Part shown: piece after piece, positions 28,401-42,600 of the stretch
Numbering within the stretch: position 1 is the first letter of the stretch
Layout: the number at the start of each line of letters is the position of its first letter
Origin: Lamellibrachia satsuma
Lineage: Eukaryota > Annelida > Polychaeta > Sabellida > Siboglinidae
Direction: 5' to 3'
Length of the DNA: 64,000 nucleotides
Assembly: GCA_033239005.1 (NCBI GenBank)
Contig: BSQZ01000070.1
Span: 389,617 to 453,616, forward strand
Translations under genes and position numbers: made by a program
The notes under the pieces: generated by a model
What the model saw: only the letters and a program-made list of their open reading frames with translations
The model's database searches: none
Told to the model about the DNA's origin: nothing

Positions 28401-31400
28401 TTGACGGAATCATAGCCCGGCGACATCACTATTCCACTGGATGCTGTGATAACTCCTCCACACCCTAAACACCAGAGGCAAACAGCTTCAGATCAACAAA
28501 TATGTCTTAAACAACAGCTTCAGAACAGCAAATACGTCTACATTAACAGTTTCAGAACAGCAAATACATCTTAGACAACAGTTTCACATCAACAAATACA
28601 TTTTCGTCAGCAGCTTCAGATCAACAAATACATCTACATCAACAGTTTCAGAACAACAAATGTCTTCATCAACAGTTTCAGAACAGCAAATACATCTTCA
28701 TCAACAGTTTTAGAACAACATATGTCTTCATCAACAGTTTCAGAATAGCAAATGAATACATTAACATTTTCTGAACAGCAAATACATCTTCATCAACAGT
28801 TTCAAAACAGCAAATACGTCTTCATCAACAGTTTCAGAACAGCAAATACATTTTCATCAACAGTTTCAGAACAACAAATGTCTTCATCAACAGTTTCAGA
28901 ACAGCAAATACGTCTTCATCAACAGTTTCAGAACAGCAAATACGTCTTCATCAACAGTTTCAGAACAGCAAATACGTCTTCATCAACAGTTTCAGAACAG
29001 CAAATACGTCTTCATAAACACTTTCAGAATAGCAAATACATCTTCATCAACAGTTTCAGAACAGCAAATATGTCTTCATCAACAGTTTCAGAACAACAAA
29101 TGTCTTCATCAACAGTTTCAGAACAACACATACGTCTTCATCAACACTTTCAAAACTTTCACTTACAATTGAACATCTTCATCGTGTTGACTGATATTTT
29201 AAAAATCACTTCTGCAGACCATACATAAAAATGTGCCCAATAACAAATGTTACAGGCACAAGCCATTCTAGTGCAAGTCATTCCATTACCAAATGTTGGT
29301 TTGTGCACAGGTTTATCATCAATGCTAGCGTCTGACCAGCCAGATTATACTCCACTGCTATCTGGCATCTAATTAATAAAGACTATCCTACAGATTCATG
29401 CAAAAAATGCAGATTAATATATTTTTTGGGGTGGGTGTAATTTTTTACCATGCTTTTCAATATTACAAATTCTTTTGCAGAGGTATGATCCAATTTTACC
29501 ATGAATAAATGGTAAGAACACTAATTTGTTTGACACAATGGACACAGTAAGAATATCACTGATGCCCCCCACTCCCCTGATGTTTTTATATGAAACAAGT
29601 TTACATAAACTTAGTTTCATAACAAATTTATATATTAATAATAATGTCATCAATGAATACAATAACAACATACACCTACTCTCATAGTGTTTAGTACTGT
29701 ACAGAAGTGCAGTACTTAGCCCAATACACTCACCTTCAATGTATGAGCACTTGAAGCCTTTGCCATTGAACTGTTTCTCAGTGTGAAGATACAGTCTCAC
29801 TGCACCCGACGTGGAAACAACAATACTAGGGCTGACGTCAGAACCCTCAAACCTGGCCAGGGATGGGGCAGCAGCATTGTCACCATCCTGAATCTCCAAG
29901 TAGCTGTCCTTACCAAGATCCAAGTCCTCTATCTATGACAACAAACATACACAGTGTTAATGTTAATGAACAGTCAATATTTTACTTCTGTTCATTTGTT
30001 TCTATTGATAACCAGAGTAGAGCTGATGTTGATAACCAATGTCTTTTAGCTGAGGATGCAAGGAAATGTAGATGTATATAACTGTGTTCTTTCTATATGC
30101 ATATTATAAAAACTGCGTGATGAAATGTATGTAGCTACATGTGTTTGTAGGAGATATCTATGTATATAAGAGATAAATAATTAATTTGTTTTTAACAAGT
30201 TTATCTTACCGCCATTAAATATATCATGAGACAACAATACTGTCATACACTCTGTGACAATTGTAGATATTTTTCAAGACACAACTTAAACATCATCAAC
30301 ATCACATTGACAGGTCCTAGACGTAGTTGGAACATAGTAACATAATGTCTTACTTGCACAGAGATGACCTTTCGTAACCCCTCAGCACGGATTACCCATA
30401 CTTCTCGCAGACCGGGCAACACCATATTAGGGTATGAGGGTGACTGGATGTCCTGTTTAGCTCCAGAGGCGATCAAATCAAGACGTCCTCCATTCTCTAC
30501 GGCCAATTCTGAGAAGCAACAATAGTTCTTGGCATGAGGTTTCATCCGAGTAGGCCAGAGAGAATATATTCTATCTCATAAGTCATGATAGTCACAAGGA
30601 TAGTCAACTGACACTGACTCTTTGTGTGAGTGTTGGGATGTGTACGTTCTTTACAGTTTCATTGTTTTGTTCCGTGATACACAAATCATATGCCCTTATC
30701 TTGTATTTGTTACATACATAAACTGTTGCATCAATTGTTATATTAAGTAAATATGCATGAATCTTGCAGGCACGTGATATTTAATTTGTTAGATGTTGTC
30801 ACTGTTATCTGGATACCAACTGATAACAAGTTTATGTTACGTTCCTTTGAAGGAAAAACAATGGAATAAAGTTCATTTTTTATTTTTATTATTATTACAT
30901 ACATATTCATATCTGATATTTTATATTTACATTATTTATGTATGGCTCATTCAAATAATATTTCGTGTGAGAAAACATTGCATAATCGGTCAAAACAGTT
31001 TCACATTCAAAATATGTTTAGTGAGTTTTCAAAGGCTAACAGAAACTTAAATTACAACTAATTTTCACTGCTACTGCTTGTAATATTAATTCTGTATCAT
31101 AATAATGACAAATGCAAAGTATGAATTAAAACAACCTACTACGACAAAACATGAGATCAACCATATTTTAATTTCAACAAGTGCACTGGATTTAGAGACT
31201 CACTTTCTGTCCAATCAGCTGAAAAACCATTCATCTGCAGAGCGTTGTCACTGACAAGTTTAACGAACATGTAGTTGTTTGGGCTGTAGAAGACAGGAAT
31301 TGTGTTGGGGCTCACTGAGCCAGACAAGCGAGCGACCATCTCGGCTGTTGCCTCTGTCTTCCCACCAACCCAAACTTGGACTTCATCACGGTTCTTCTCT

Positions 31401-34400
31401 GTGTCAAAGGAGCCAAACTGAAACAAAACAAACTCCTCAGTACAACAAACTCCTCTCTACAACCAACAGTCTAGTAAGCCTACAGCAGGCATTTTACATG
31501 CATGCACACATGCATGTTTGCAAGCATACACATTACAATACAATTTTAACAAAGCAAATGTAAAAGAAGATTTCTAAGCAGTGGTAAAACGTAGTGGATT
31601 GATTCATTTTTCAGAGTATCACTTGGGCGTCAGTAGCAAATATTACACTGCATTCCCTGACTTAATTCTAGTCCAGCATTAGTGATGTAAATATAACAAC
31701 CCATCTACCTTGAGTTCAAGTCTGCTTCCCTCTGCTCCCTCCAGGGTCCACCGACAGGCAGAGTTGGGTTTGTAGGGAGTGGCAGTTTGAAGGTTTCCGG
31801 GAGTAGTCTTGATGTATGTGCATTTGTCAGCTAAAAAAACAACAGAAAACATTTCACATGTATTGATTATTGAATGGTCAACTTTATCATTAAAGAAGTC
31901 AATGTTTGATAGCACACAGCCTGCCCTTATGAACATATACCATGGAATTACGTGGCATTTCATTATATTACATAGTATTACATGGTATGCCATGGTATAC
32001 CATGACATTACATGGTAAACTGTAGTAGACCATGCTTTTTCATATTATGTTGTGTATAGTAATTGTTTGGTATACCATGGTTTCCCTGTTTCAAAACACC
32101 ATGGCATTTACCATGGAACACAATGGTATATTTTCATAAGGGTGTCATATAAGTGCGACCCCTGTTCATGCGGATGTCGTCATTTGGGCATTGTCACAGC
32201 ATGTTGATTTTTTTTTATTTCATATAATGACTGCTTGGACATATTCACAACCAGAGGTTAAATTTTAAAAAGCTTCAAACTAAGCCAATCCTTATCTTTG
32301 TATTCTTACATGTCAGAATACTTGGAGACTACTGGTCCAGGAATGTGATGATGAATACCAGTTATGTTAAAAATATAATAGTAAATTTAGGAATTTATAT
32401 ATTTTTAAAGAGCCATTTTATGCTAAATGTTTAAATTACAATTATAATACATAATTATGCATTATATTATAAAGTTAGCAAACCTGTTGGTGTACATTCC
32501 TTGTTATGCAAACGTTATTTTATAAAATTACTTTCTTATGCAATCCCTTGTCCCAACTTTGAAATGGACATAAAATACTGAATTTTTACAGAAAGCATAG
32601 AGTGAAAGCTTACAACAGTCGAGTTCATCAGAGAAGTCTCCGCAATCGTCCTTTCCATCACAAACTTTGTTCTTGGTGACACACTTTCCATTGGTGCAGC
32701 GGAAGAAATCTGAACATATTTCTCAGTTTAACTTCATACACAATTCAATAACAAAAAGTTCTGCATATAAGTAACATACTGTTATTGTAAATATACCAAG
32801 ATACCAGGCTTGGGGCAATTAACATAACTAAATCGTTAACTTGCAAAAGATAAGTTATGTTAACATTAACTTACCTTAACTGGTTAACTTTTGAAGGTTA
32901 ATTAACTTAACTTAACTTGTTGTGACATTAACTGATAAACTTCAATTAATTTTCAGTTAACTTTTTTTTACAAAATAATGAGATCAATGACATCCACATG
33001 CAGAGATACAGGTAAAAGGACATTGGCTCAGTGGGTAAACACTTGGAGTTTATAGGACGTGTAGCCAGTTAACTATTTTATAGGCGATAAGAGGGTGAAG
33101 TAGTTGACCAGCTGCACATCCTATAAACTCCAGACTTACATGTAGTATAAGTCAACTTAATCATTAACTTAACTAGTTAACTTCATAAATTAACTTAAAT
33201 AGTTAACTTTCAAAATACAATTTAACTTAATTTAATCGAAATTAATCCAATATTAACTTAAACTTTCAAAATACAATTTAACTTAATTTAATCGAAATTA
33301 ATCCAATATTAACTTAACGTAACTAGATAATATAATAGATTAATCACACCATGTCTGCAAGATACAAATGCATAATGCTGAATACAACATGGCATTTGTT
33401 AAGTTAAGATATGAAACATACAGACTTTGCATGCTATGTGAAATGCAATACATATACTCAGATGACAGTGATCTACAGAAACGTGCAGACAAACTGGACA
33501 CTAGAACTTCGCATGACCACTTTGTTCTGGACTCACCAAGTAGACAGGATGGGGCACGGCAGACATAGGGCAACGCCTCCTGGCAGGAATTGAGTGACCA
33601 CACATATTTATAATATTGTCTCATATCGATGTTGACATACGTGCAGCTAGTGTCGTCCCCTTTTGGCTGGCCAGCAGCCCAGTAGCCATAAGAGTGGTCA
33701 TGTTTGCCTGCAATGTATATGCAATTGTCAAACCACATATCTAAGTAGTGATCAAAGTAGCAAATGCACAGACTTAATAAGGCAAGACATTCCTAACCAA
33801 CTAAATAAAGATCCTAATGCTAACCCAAGCGCAAATCTTGATATTTTACGTAATATTTTTGTTAAATTAAAAAGTAAATATTTTCCTGTAGTTGTAAATT
33901 TTTTTTACAAACATAAACATAAGAAATGCAAATGTTTTACTCTAGGTATCCTATATTCCAGAAAATATCGGGAAAACCTTTATAAACAACTCCTAATAAT
34001 ATCACATGAATCACAGGATTATTTATCATAAAAAATTAACTATATGATTATAACACTATATTGAAAAAATTATAAGACATGCCAAAAAAATATGCTATCC
34101 ATCACGTCTTAATGCATGTAAGACTGATTCAAGAAAAACGTGGTCCACATTAAATGGGATATTACATAAATCACAAAACACGAGAACTTTCCCAGACTAT
34201 TTTACTGCTGATGCTAATCGAGTGTCTGATCAATTTATTAGTGTGAATAAATTTAGTGAATACTTTACCAATACTGGGCCAGAACTTGCAAATCAAATAA
34301 ATAAGTCTAGAAATAAACATTTCAATGACTACCTAAATACTAAACATGACTCTGTATTCACATTTCACAAAATAAACATTATGGATATAGTAAAAGTTAT

Positions 34401-36522
34401 TGATCGTCTTCATACAAAATGTAGTAGTGGCAATAATGGTATATCTACTAAATTATTGAAATTTATGAAAGATGCATTAGTTGAAAGGCTAAAGTTAATA
34501 ATAAACCAGACTTTTGTTAATGGAACATTTTGTGATAACTTAAAAATAGCAAAAGTCATTCCTATATTTAAAAAAGATAAGGAAACACTTTTCTCAAACT
34601 ATAGGCCAATTTCCTTATTACCTACTTTCTCAAACGTTTTTGAAAAAATAATTTTTTATCAACTTTACAGCTTTTTCGATGATAACAAACTTTTTTTTAT
34701 AAAAGTATGGATTTAGGAAAGGACATTCAACAGAGTTTGCTGCACTTGAATTGATAGATAAACTTGCATGTCAGATGGATAAAAGTAAAATTCCCATTAC
34801 TATATTTTTAGACCTTTCTAAAGTTTTGACACTCTTAACCATGAAATTTTACACACAAAATTGTCATACTATGGTGTTAAAGGACTTTCAAATAACCTTA
34901 TTCAAAGTTATTTAGCAAACAGGAAATAATTTGTTGAAATAAATTACACCAAATCAGATATGTTGCCTATAACCACTGGTGTTCCACAAGGTTTTATACA
35001 GGGCCATCTACTATTTTTAATATATATAAATGATATTACTAATGCAAGTAATTTATTTGAATACATTTTATAAGCAGATGACTCAACTTTATGTAGTACA
35101 CTTGACTCTTCCAAGATGCAGCTTGCTAACTTTAATAATATTAATGTTGAACTACAAAAGATTAGTGAATGGTTGGAAGTTAATAAACTTTCAATAAATT
35201 GAACAAATCAAAATATATGATTTTTCTCCACCCACAAAAAATTCCCAGATTCCAACTTGAAATAAATGACACACCTATAGAATGTGTTGATAACTTCGAC
35301 ATCTTAGGATTGACAATAAACACCTGAATTCGAAAAATCAACATGTAAAATTTCAAGATCAATTGGCATTATAAGAAAAATTAAACAATTTGTACCGCAG
35401 CATGTTTTACTTTTATAACTCACTCCCTCATATAAATTACTGTTTGCTTTCTTGGGGGTCTTAAAACTCCAAAAAAGAGCAATCAGAGTAGTGACCTATA
35501 GCCGATATAATGCACATACAGAGCCATTATTTAAACACTTTAACATTTTATTGGTCACAGACATTATTAACTTAAATTTTATTATAGATACATAAAGTGT
35601 AATTTACCTGAATATTTTTCAAGGTTAGGCATAAGAGAAAATGAGGATGTTCATACACATTACACAAGAAATCGACATGACATACATGTTGAAAGAGCGA
35701 ATACTGAACTTTCCAGGAAATCACTCAGGTTAAGTATTGCCCATGTAATTAATAACACTCCTGCCTTGATCATAGATCAAATTCAGTCTCACTCATTGCA
35801 AGGTTTCAGCTCCTATGCAAAGAATTTCTTTCTGTCACAATACAGCTCAAGTTGTAATATCTGGAATTGTTATATTTGCCACTTATACGATAACTAATTG
35901 CTGTTAAATGTTTGCTAACTAATTTCCTTTTCATACCAGCTCACATATTATAATAATATGTTATATATTGATTGTCTTATTCTTACCCTTTATTTAAGCA
36001 TATACTCATGCAATACGTTCAAGTTATTTGTCTTTAATCCCTAACTCAATTCTTTTGTTTAATTTATAATTTTATTGGGTTGCTGTCATGTTAGCGACCA
36101 AATTATGGTCTTAGTGGCAGTCTCCCAGACCAACATCGTTTCATACCTATACAATTAATATTCATATTTGTGAATTTATGCATTTTGTAGAAATTCGTAG
36201 TATGTTTTTGTATTTCTTAATTTATGTTACATGTCTTGTCGAATAAACAATTCTTGATTCCTGATAATATGTAAAGAAATACATGTTAATTTGCAGCATC
36301 CGCTGTGACATATACAAGGTGAGTTGATGAATGTAAATATAGGTTTTGACTTATTTGAAAGAACACTCATCATGAGTCACGTAGAAAATGAGATAATAAA
36401 AAAGACCTTTTCATAATGATACATCTTACTGCTTTTTTGTATTCAATATAAGGGAAAGGATAGATATGTTCTTAATTACGCATACTACAACTAATTTATT
36501 GAAACTATCTATCATATCCTTT

Positions 36523-36605
<83 letters not shown>

Positions 36606-39600
36606 CACTTACCAATCCAGTACTTCTTGATGCTTGTGCTGTTCACAAGTTCCCCTACGATCTGGTTTTCGTCAAACCCAACAGGTGTCACCAACTCTGC
36701 CCCAATCCTGTGGGAGAAATATAACGATTGTGAGTGAGCACGCAGTTGTATACAACAAGTTTCCACAATAGTTACACAGTCAACATAGCACTTTTAGTGA
36801 AACATCTTGTAATTTTCACAGTACATTTAATGCGCTGCAGAAACTGTATCACCCAGGCTTGTCTGAACACACTGCTACCATATATGATGAGGTAGTACAA
36901 CGAGGACAATATTGCCATCCATCATCCGAATTCCATAGATTTGATCATCGAAACATAAAGTTCATGTGCGATAGTATCAACAAACCGTCGACGAATTAGG
37001 TGGTGGGGGTGGCAGACCTTGCAGATGAACGGTGCGAACAGTACATACCACGGCACAGGTTCTGTTAGCACTTTCAAACGACATGTGTTCTTGGGGCGAA
37101 AGCTCTGGCTGATATTGTGGAAGGATCCGCATAAGTAATTGTACTTCTAATTGCACATACACTGTATTGTACTAATAACCCTAAGTGTACAACTGTGTAC
37201 GTCACCCAAATAGTATTTATACTGGTCGGTGTAGTTTTCGACCTACTTAATAGAATATGCCGTTTAAAATAAAATCTGAAGAAACATTTTTGTAAGAGAT
37301 CGATATACCAAATCAGCAAAAGCTACTTAATTTATTCAATGAAAACAAATGATTAAAACAGGTGTTTTTAGCGAAGAACTTACGAATATTGAACGTCTGA
37401 ACCATGTCGCGCGAGTCGAGGAAACCGGCGGAATTCAACCTATATTTATGGCAAGCCGTACAGACAATATTTTTTTCATTTTACCACTTATCAATTATGT
37501 CAACTTTTTATAATAACCAGGCTTGACATAGCGCTTTATAAAACATATACACATATATTTGTATTGAATATATAACGTTAATGTAGTAAGTTTGTTCTCG
37601 TATATTTAAAATTGTTTAATTATTCCTACTTTTATGACAAGACTAGCTTGCCATACATGTACCGCAAAAAAGGCTATTATTGTCACGTGGCCAAGAACAA
37701 GACATGCGTCAACATACGCTCAATAATAATGTCTGGTAAGCATGCAGTCAGTTTTTTTTATCAAGGTATGTATATTATAAACGTGTTCCATGTTATATTA
37801 TATATCAAAATATATTTTGCTCAGACAAGACTCTGTATCGTTATTGTCGTAAACAGACGCTGTGACGTCTCTAACGCGATATTTCAATGGATCGAAAACT
37901 GGCGTGGGTCGAAAACTGCACCGGTAACTATGTACCACTCACAGCGCATGCGTACATACTACCACAAACTCCTGCGTTAGCCCAAGATTGGGCTGTTTGG
38001 AGTTGTTTCGTTATGTATTTTCTTGATAATATTATGACGTTTGTAGCGAGACGCTTTAATACCAAACTCTCTAAATCCCGGTACAGCTACCAGGGGCCTC
38101 CAAGGTTAGATGCTACATGGATAATGTAACATCCTCCTTCCTAAAGAAAGCTAAGTCATTGCAAACGATCTGAAAAGTATATGGGGAGAAGGTAGACTGC
38201 CTTCAGAACCCCTGGATGCTCGGGTCTGTCAACCGCTTATGAATCATCCACAGTCAGTGGTATAGCACGTCACTCTTTGAATTGGGCAGGTACCTTGACG
38301 ATTCGGCCAGAACGAGTAACGACAGGTGAGCTGTTACTTTGCTCAGAGCTGGTACCACCGTTTATGTTATTGTCATCTGGTGGTTGTCGTCCATGAGCAG
38401 TTGGTTGAGGGTCCACTCCGATTGTGTTCTCACTGGATGTCGATGTCTGTTTGTGAACCGTCCTGTGATGGATAGCTGGTTGCCTCTCGGGAGATACTTG
38501 TAAGTCTCGGCTTCTTCGCTGAACTCTTACATGAATTGGTTCAGGTGCTTGCGCTGTACTCTTACATCAGGTGGTTCCTCTCTCGTTTTCTTTATGTGGA
38601 TGCGATTGCGCCGGTAGTTTCCTTCTTGTGTTTCGACCTCGTATGACCGTTCATCGAGACGTTTTATCACCGTGCCCTTTCTCCAATGTTTCCCCCACTT
38701 ATTGAATGGTTGTATTCTGACGGTGTCTCCTTCGTCGAGGTGTGGAAGGTCTTTCGCTGTTCTGTTGAAATAACGAGCCTGCTTATTCTGTTGTTGTCTG
38801 ATTTCGTGCTTGGCTCTTCTTTAGTCGACGCCTGAAGGGAGCAACAGTGTACGACAAGTTGGAAGTAGAGTTCTCGCTCGCCTGCCCATCATTCGTTGTG
38901 TTGGACTGGTGCTCATCCCGGCAGTCGGAGTATTGCGCAAGTCCAGTAGTGCCATACAGAAGTCTCCGCCCGACATTGCTGTCTTTCGTAGAAATTTCTT
39001 TGCCGTCTTTACTGCAGATTCAGATTTTCCATTAGCTTGGCTGAGACCTGGGCTGCTTGTACAGTGTTCAAAGTCCTATTGCAGTGAGAATGCTGCAAAC
39101 TCTGAGGATGTCTATTGCTGGCCATTGTCATTCACTAGTACTTCTGGACACCCATATCTTGCAAAGTGCCTCTTTAGGCAAGCCACAACTGTCTTCGACT
39201 GGGTGTTAGGAAGTTCATCTACCTCAAAGAAATTTGAGAAGTAGTTACCAAGTACTCCTTGTTGTTGCAGGTAAACAGATCGGTGCCAATCTTGGCCCAC
39301 GGTCGATATGGTATGTCGTGTGGCATCAACGTTTCTCTCTGTGATGCCGTCTCAAGTTCTCTGCAAGTTGCACATCGCGATATGTAATCTGTCATGTCTG
39401 TAGACATGTTTGGCCAGTACATACATTCACGAGCTCTTCGCAGACATGAGTCAATCCCCATGTGCGATGAGTGGATTTTTTCTTTCATCAGCTACCGCAG
39501 AGCGTTCGGAATCACTACTCGATTTCCATTGAAAATGAGACCATCTTGAGTCGTCATTTCCTCTCGGAAACTGAAAAATGGTATCACGGAAGTAGGGAGA

Positions 39601-42600
39601 TTGTGTTTCTCATCAGGCCATCCCTGCAGAATCACACGTTTCAGGACCTGGAGGACTTCATCGTGTTCTGTTGCGTCTTTGATCTCGCGTAGTCGTGGTT
39701 CCGAGATGGGCAAATACTGTGCCATGTTCACTTGCTCAAATTCATCTTGTGACGTTGGTCTAACCACCGGTAGATGTGCTCTAGAAAGAGTGTCAGCCAG
39801 GAACATGTGTTTCCCGTGTAGATATACCACTTCAACATCATACCGTTGCAACCGCAGCATCATTCCTTGTAATTGTTTTGGTGCGATTCCTAATGGCTTC
39901 TTCATGATGTTCTCCAGTGGCTTGTGGTCTGACAGTACTGTGACCCTACGACCAAACGTATATTGGTGAAATATCTCAGCCGCAAACACGATCGCTAGCA
40001 TCTCCTTCTCTATTTGTGCATATCGTGTTTCGGTTTCTGATAGAGCTCGACTCGCAAAAGCAACAGGTCTCCCCTCTTGTAGCAATGCAGCTCCAAGACC
40101 GGATTGTGATGCATCACACTGAATTGATAGTTCTTTGTTCGCGTCATAGTATCGCAGCACTGGTGCGGCAAAAATGAGCCGTTTAACTTCGCGGAAGGCC
40201 TCTTCCTGTGGTGTCGACCAGTTCCAGGGAACATCTTTCTTTGTGAGTTGCTGAATCGGCCTCATTACATACGATAATCTCGGGAGGAATATCGCAAGAT
40301 AGTTTACGAATCCGGCGAGACGCTGTACACCTTGCACATCAGTGCTGCAATGCCTCTACTTTTGCCGGGTCAAGCTTGAGGCCCATTTTGGTGACGAGAT
40401 GCCCATGGGAGGATAACTCTTCCTTTCGTAACTTCAGTTTGTCTTTGTTGATCCGGATACCAACGTCTCTGCATCGTTGTAGTAGCATTCGCAGCTTCTC
40501 ATCGTAGTCACGCATGGCTTCATCATTGTCATTGCCTACTCCGTACAGCACGATATCATCTGCAATGCACATCACTTCTTGTAAGTCGCCTATGGCTTGT
40601 TGTAACTTCTTTTGGAATATCTCAGAAGAGACGCTTATTCCAAATGGTAATCGAAGCCATCTGTATCGCCCACTGGGCGTCGAGAACGTAGTGAGCATGC
40701 TGCTTTCTTCATCTAAGATGACGTGCCAGTATCCTGATTTCAGATCGATGCTGCTAAACACTTTCGCAGTCGTGAGTTCTGGCAAAATATCATCTAAGAC
40801 CGGTAGCTGATAATGCTCCCTCTTGAGTGCTTTATTCAACGGTCTTGGGTCAATGCACACACGCAATTCACCTGTCTTCTTTGTTGTGACAAGTACGTTG
40901 CTGACCCATGGAGTTGGCTGGTCTACTGGTGCGATCACCTTTTGCTCTACCATTCGCTTTAACTCGGTCTTCAGTGGTTTGTTCAGCGCTTCGGGGACTC
41001 TGCGAGTCGGCGATATTGTTGGCGTCACATTTGTGTCAACTGAGATGTGTGCTTCTCCGGGTAGGCAACCGAGTTCACTGCCAAACACATCTTGGAACTG
41101 TGTCAGAGGGTCTAGTTGGTTCGCTACCATGGCCACTGGGCGAAAGTTTTTTTTCTGTCGACAGTAATGATGTGCATTTGTTATGCGGCATGATTTCCAA
41201 TCAAAGGTATGAAGTCTTCCTGCTCCACTACAACGAATGGTACATTGTAAGTTTGATGTGTCGTTGGATTCCCCAGAATTAATCTGCACTCTCCAATCGG
41301 GGTCACTGTTGAATTGTTCCACATCGTCAACGTTTTCGTCGTTGGCGTCATTGGGACGTCTGCAATAAGTTTCGCTGATATAAGATTAACTGATGCACCA
41401 GAATCAACATGGAACACAATTCTCTTACGCTTGATGGTAAAAGCGACGCAAATGCGGTCTCTTGTTGAGTCGACCGCGTGGACTGATCGTCCATGTTCTT
41501 GTACAATGGTCACGAAATGTGGATTTCTGTCATCCAAGGTTGTGTCTGATTCAGTGTCTGAGTCCTCTGATTGGCGGTCGACTGTATGTACCCTCCTCGT
41601 GTTTTTCGATAGGCACATCTTAGCGAAATGGTTCCTCCTACCACATTTTGAGCACCGTTCACCCCATGCTGGACACTTCTCTTTCTTTCTGGCATGGTCT
41701 CTGCCGCAGTATTTGCAGGTGATTATACCACTGGCACGTACGTCGTTCGCTTGCCGACGTCGGTTCATTGTTGCAGGTCTGGACGTGTAAGTTCGGTCTC
41801 TTCTGGACGTCACGCCGTGCACGTCATCGGGTGGAGTGTTAGCGGGTGATAGCGAGGTCATTTGTGACTCCATTCTCTCGTCCCCTCTGCAGATGTGTAT
41901 GCACGATTTCTTCGTTAGCTTATCTGCCGCCAGCAATCTCTTTCTGGTCGCTTTGCTGACAACTCCCAGGACAATTCTGTCTCGTATCAGACTGTCTTCC
42001 AGCTCTTTGAAGTTTTTTAACAAGATTTAACAAGATTGCCATCTCGAACAAGTTCTAGATGGCAAGTGGACAAGGAAGCCATTGGCTTATCGAGAGTCCA
42101 ACAATTTTCTCATCTATGTGTAGCCCGCCCTTATCAGATATCTGTCAATTCTATTTTTAAACATATTCACACTACTAGCATTAACACAATCGTTTGGCAG
42201 TTTGTTCCATTCATTTATCACCCTCTGTGAGAATGAGTACTTTCTCATGTCCAACCTACACTGCTCCTTAACTAATGCTGCTTTGTGTCCTCTGGTTCTA
42301 CTGCCTTCTTTAAGTTTGAAGAACATATTCCTATCAACATCCTCATAACCGTTCACTATTTTAAACACTTCTATTTGGTCTCCTCTTAGTCTCCTGGTCT
42401 CTAGTGTTGTCAAACCACATTGTAATAAGCGACTTTCGTAACTAAGGTCTCTTAATTCTGGAATCATCTTAGTTGCTCTTCGTTGTATTCTTTCTAGCTT
42501 ATCTATGTCTTTTTACGATATGGCCTCCATGCTTGAATACAATATTCCAAATGTGGTCTAACTATTGCTTTGTACAGGGGTACAATTAGATGTTTCTCCT

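Noticed and set aside
28752..29228. 158-codon open frame on the plus strand
   Set aside because: It is a translation of the 32-bp minisatellite and shows no codon or domain signal of its own.
33020..33070. tRNA-like phrase TTGGCTCAGTGGGTAAACAC, possible SINE head
   Set aside because: No B box or full cloverleaf follows; the segment is better described as part of an inverted repeat.
37042..37101. Minus-strand candidate lectin exon with [11 protein letters not shown] before a GTATGT donor
   Set aside because: Its possible donors end in phase 0 or 1, but the next lectin exon needs phase 2. The exon at 51293 supplies the same part of the domain with the right phase.
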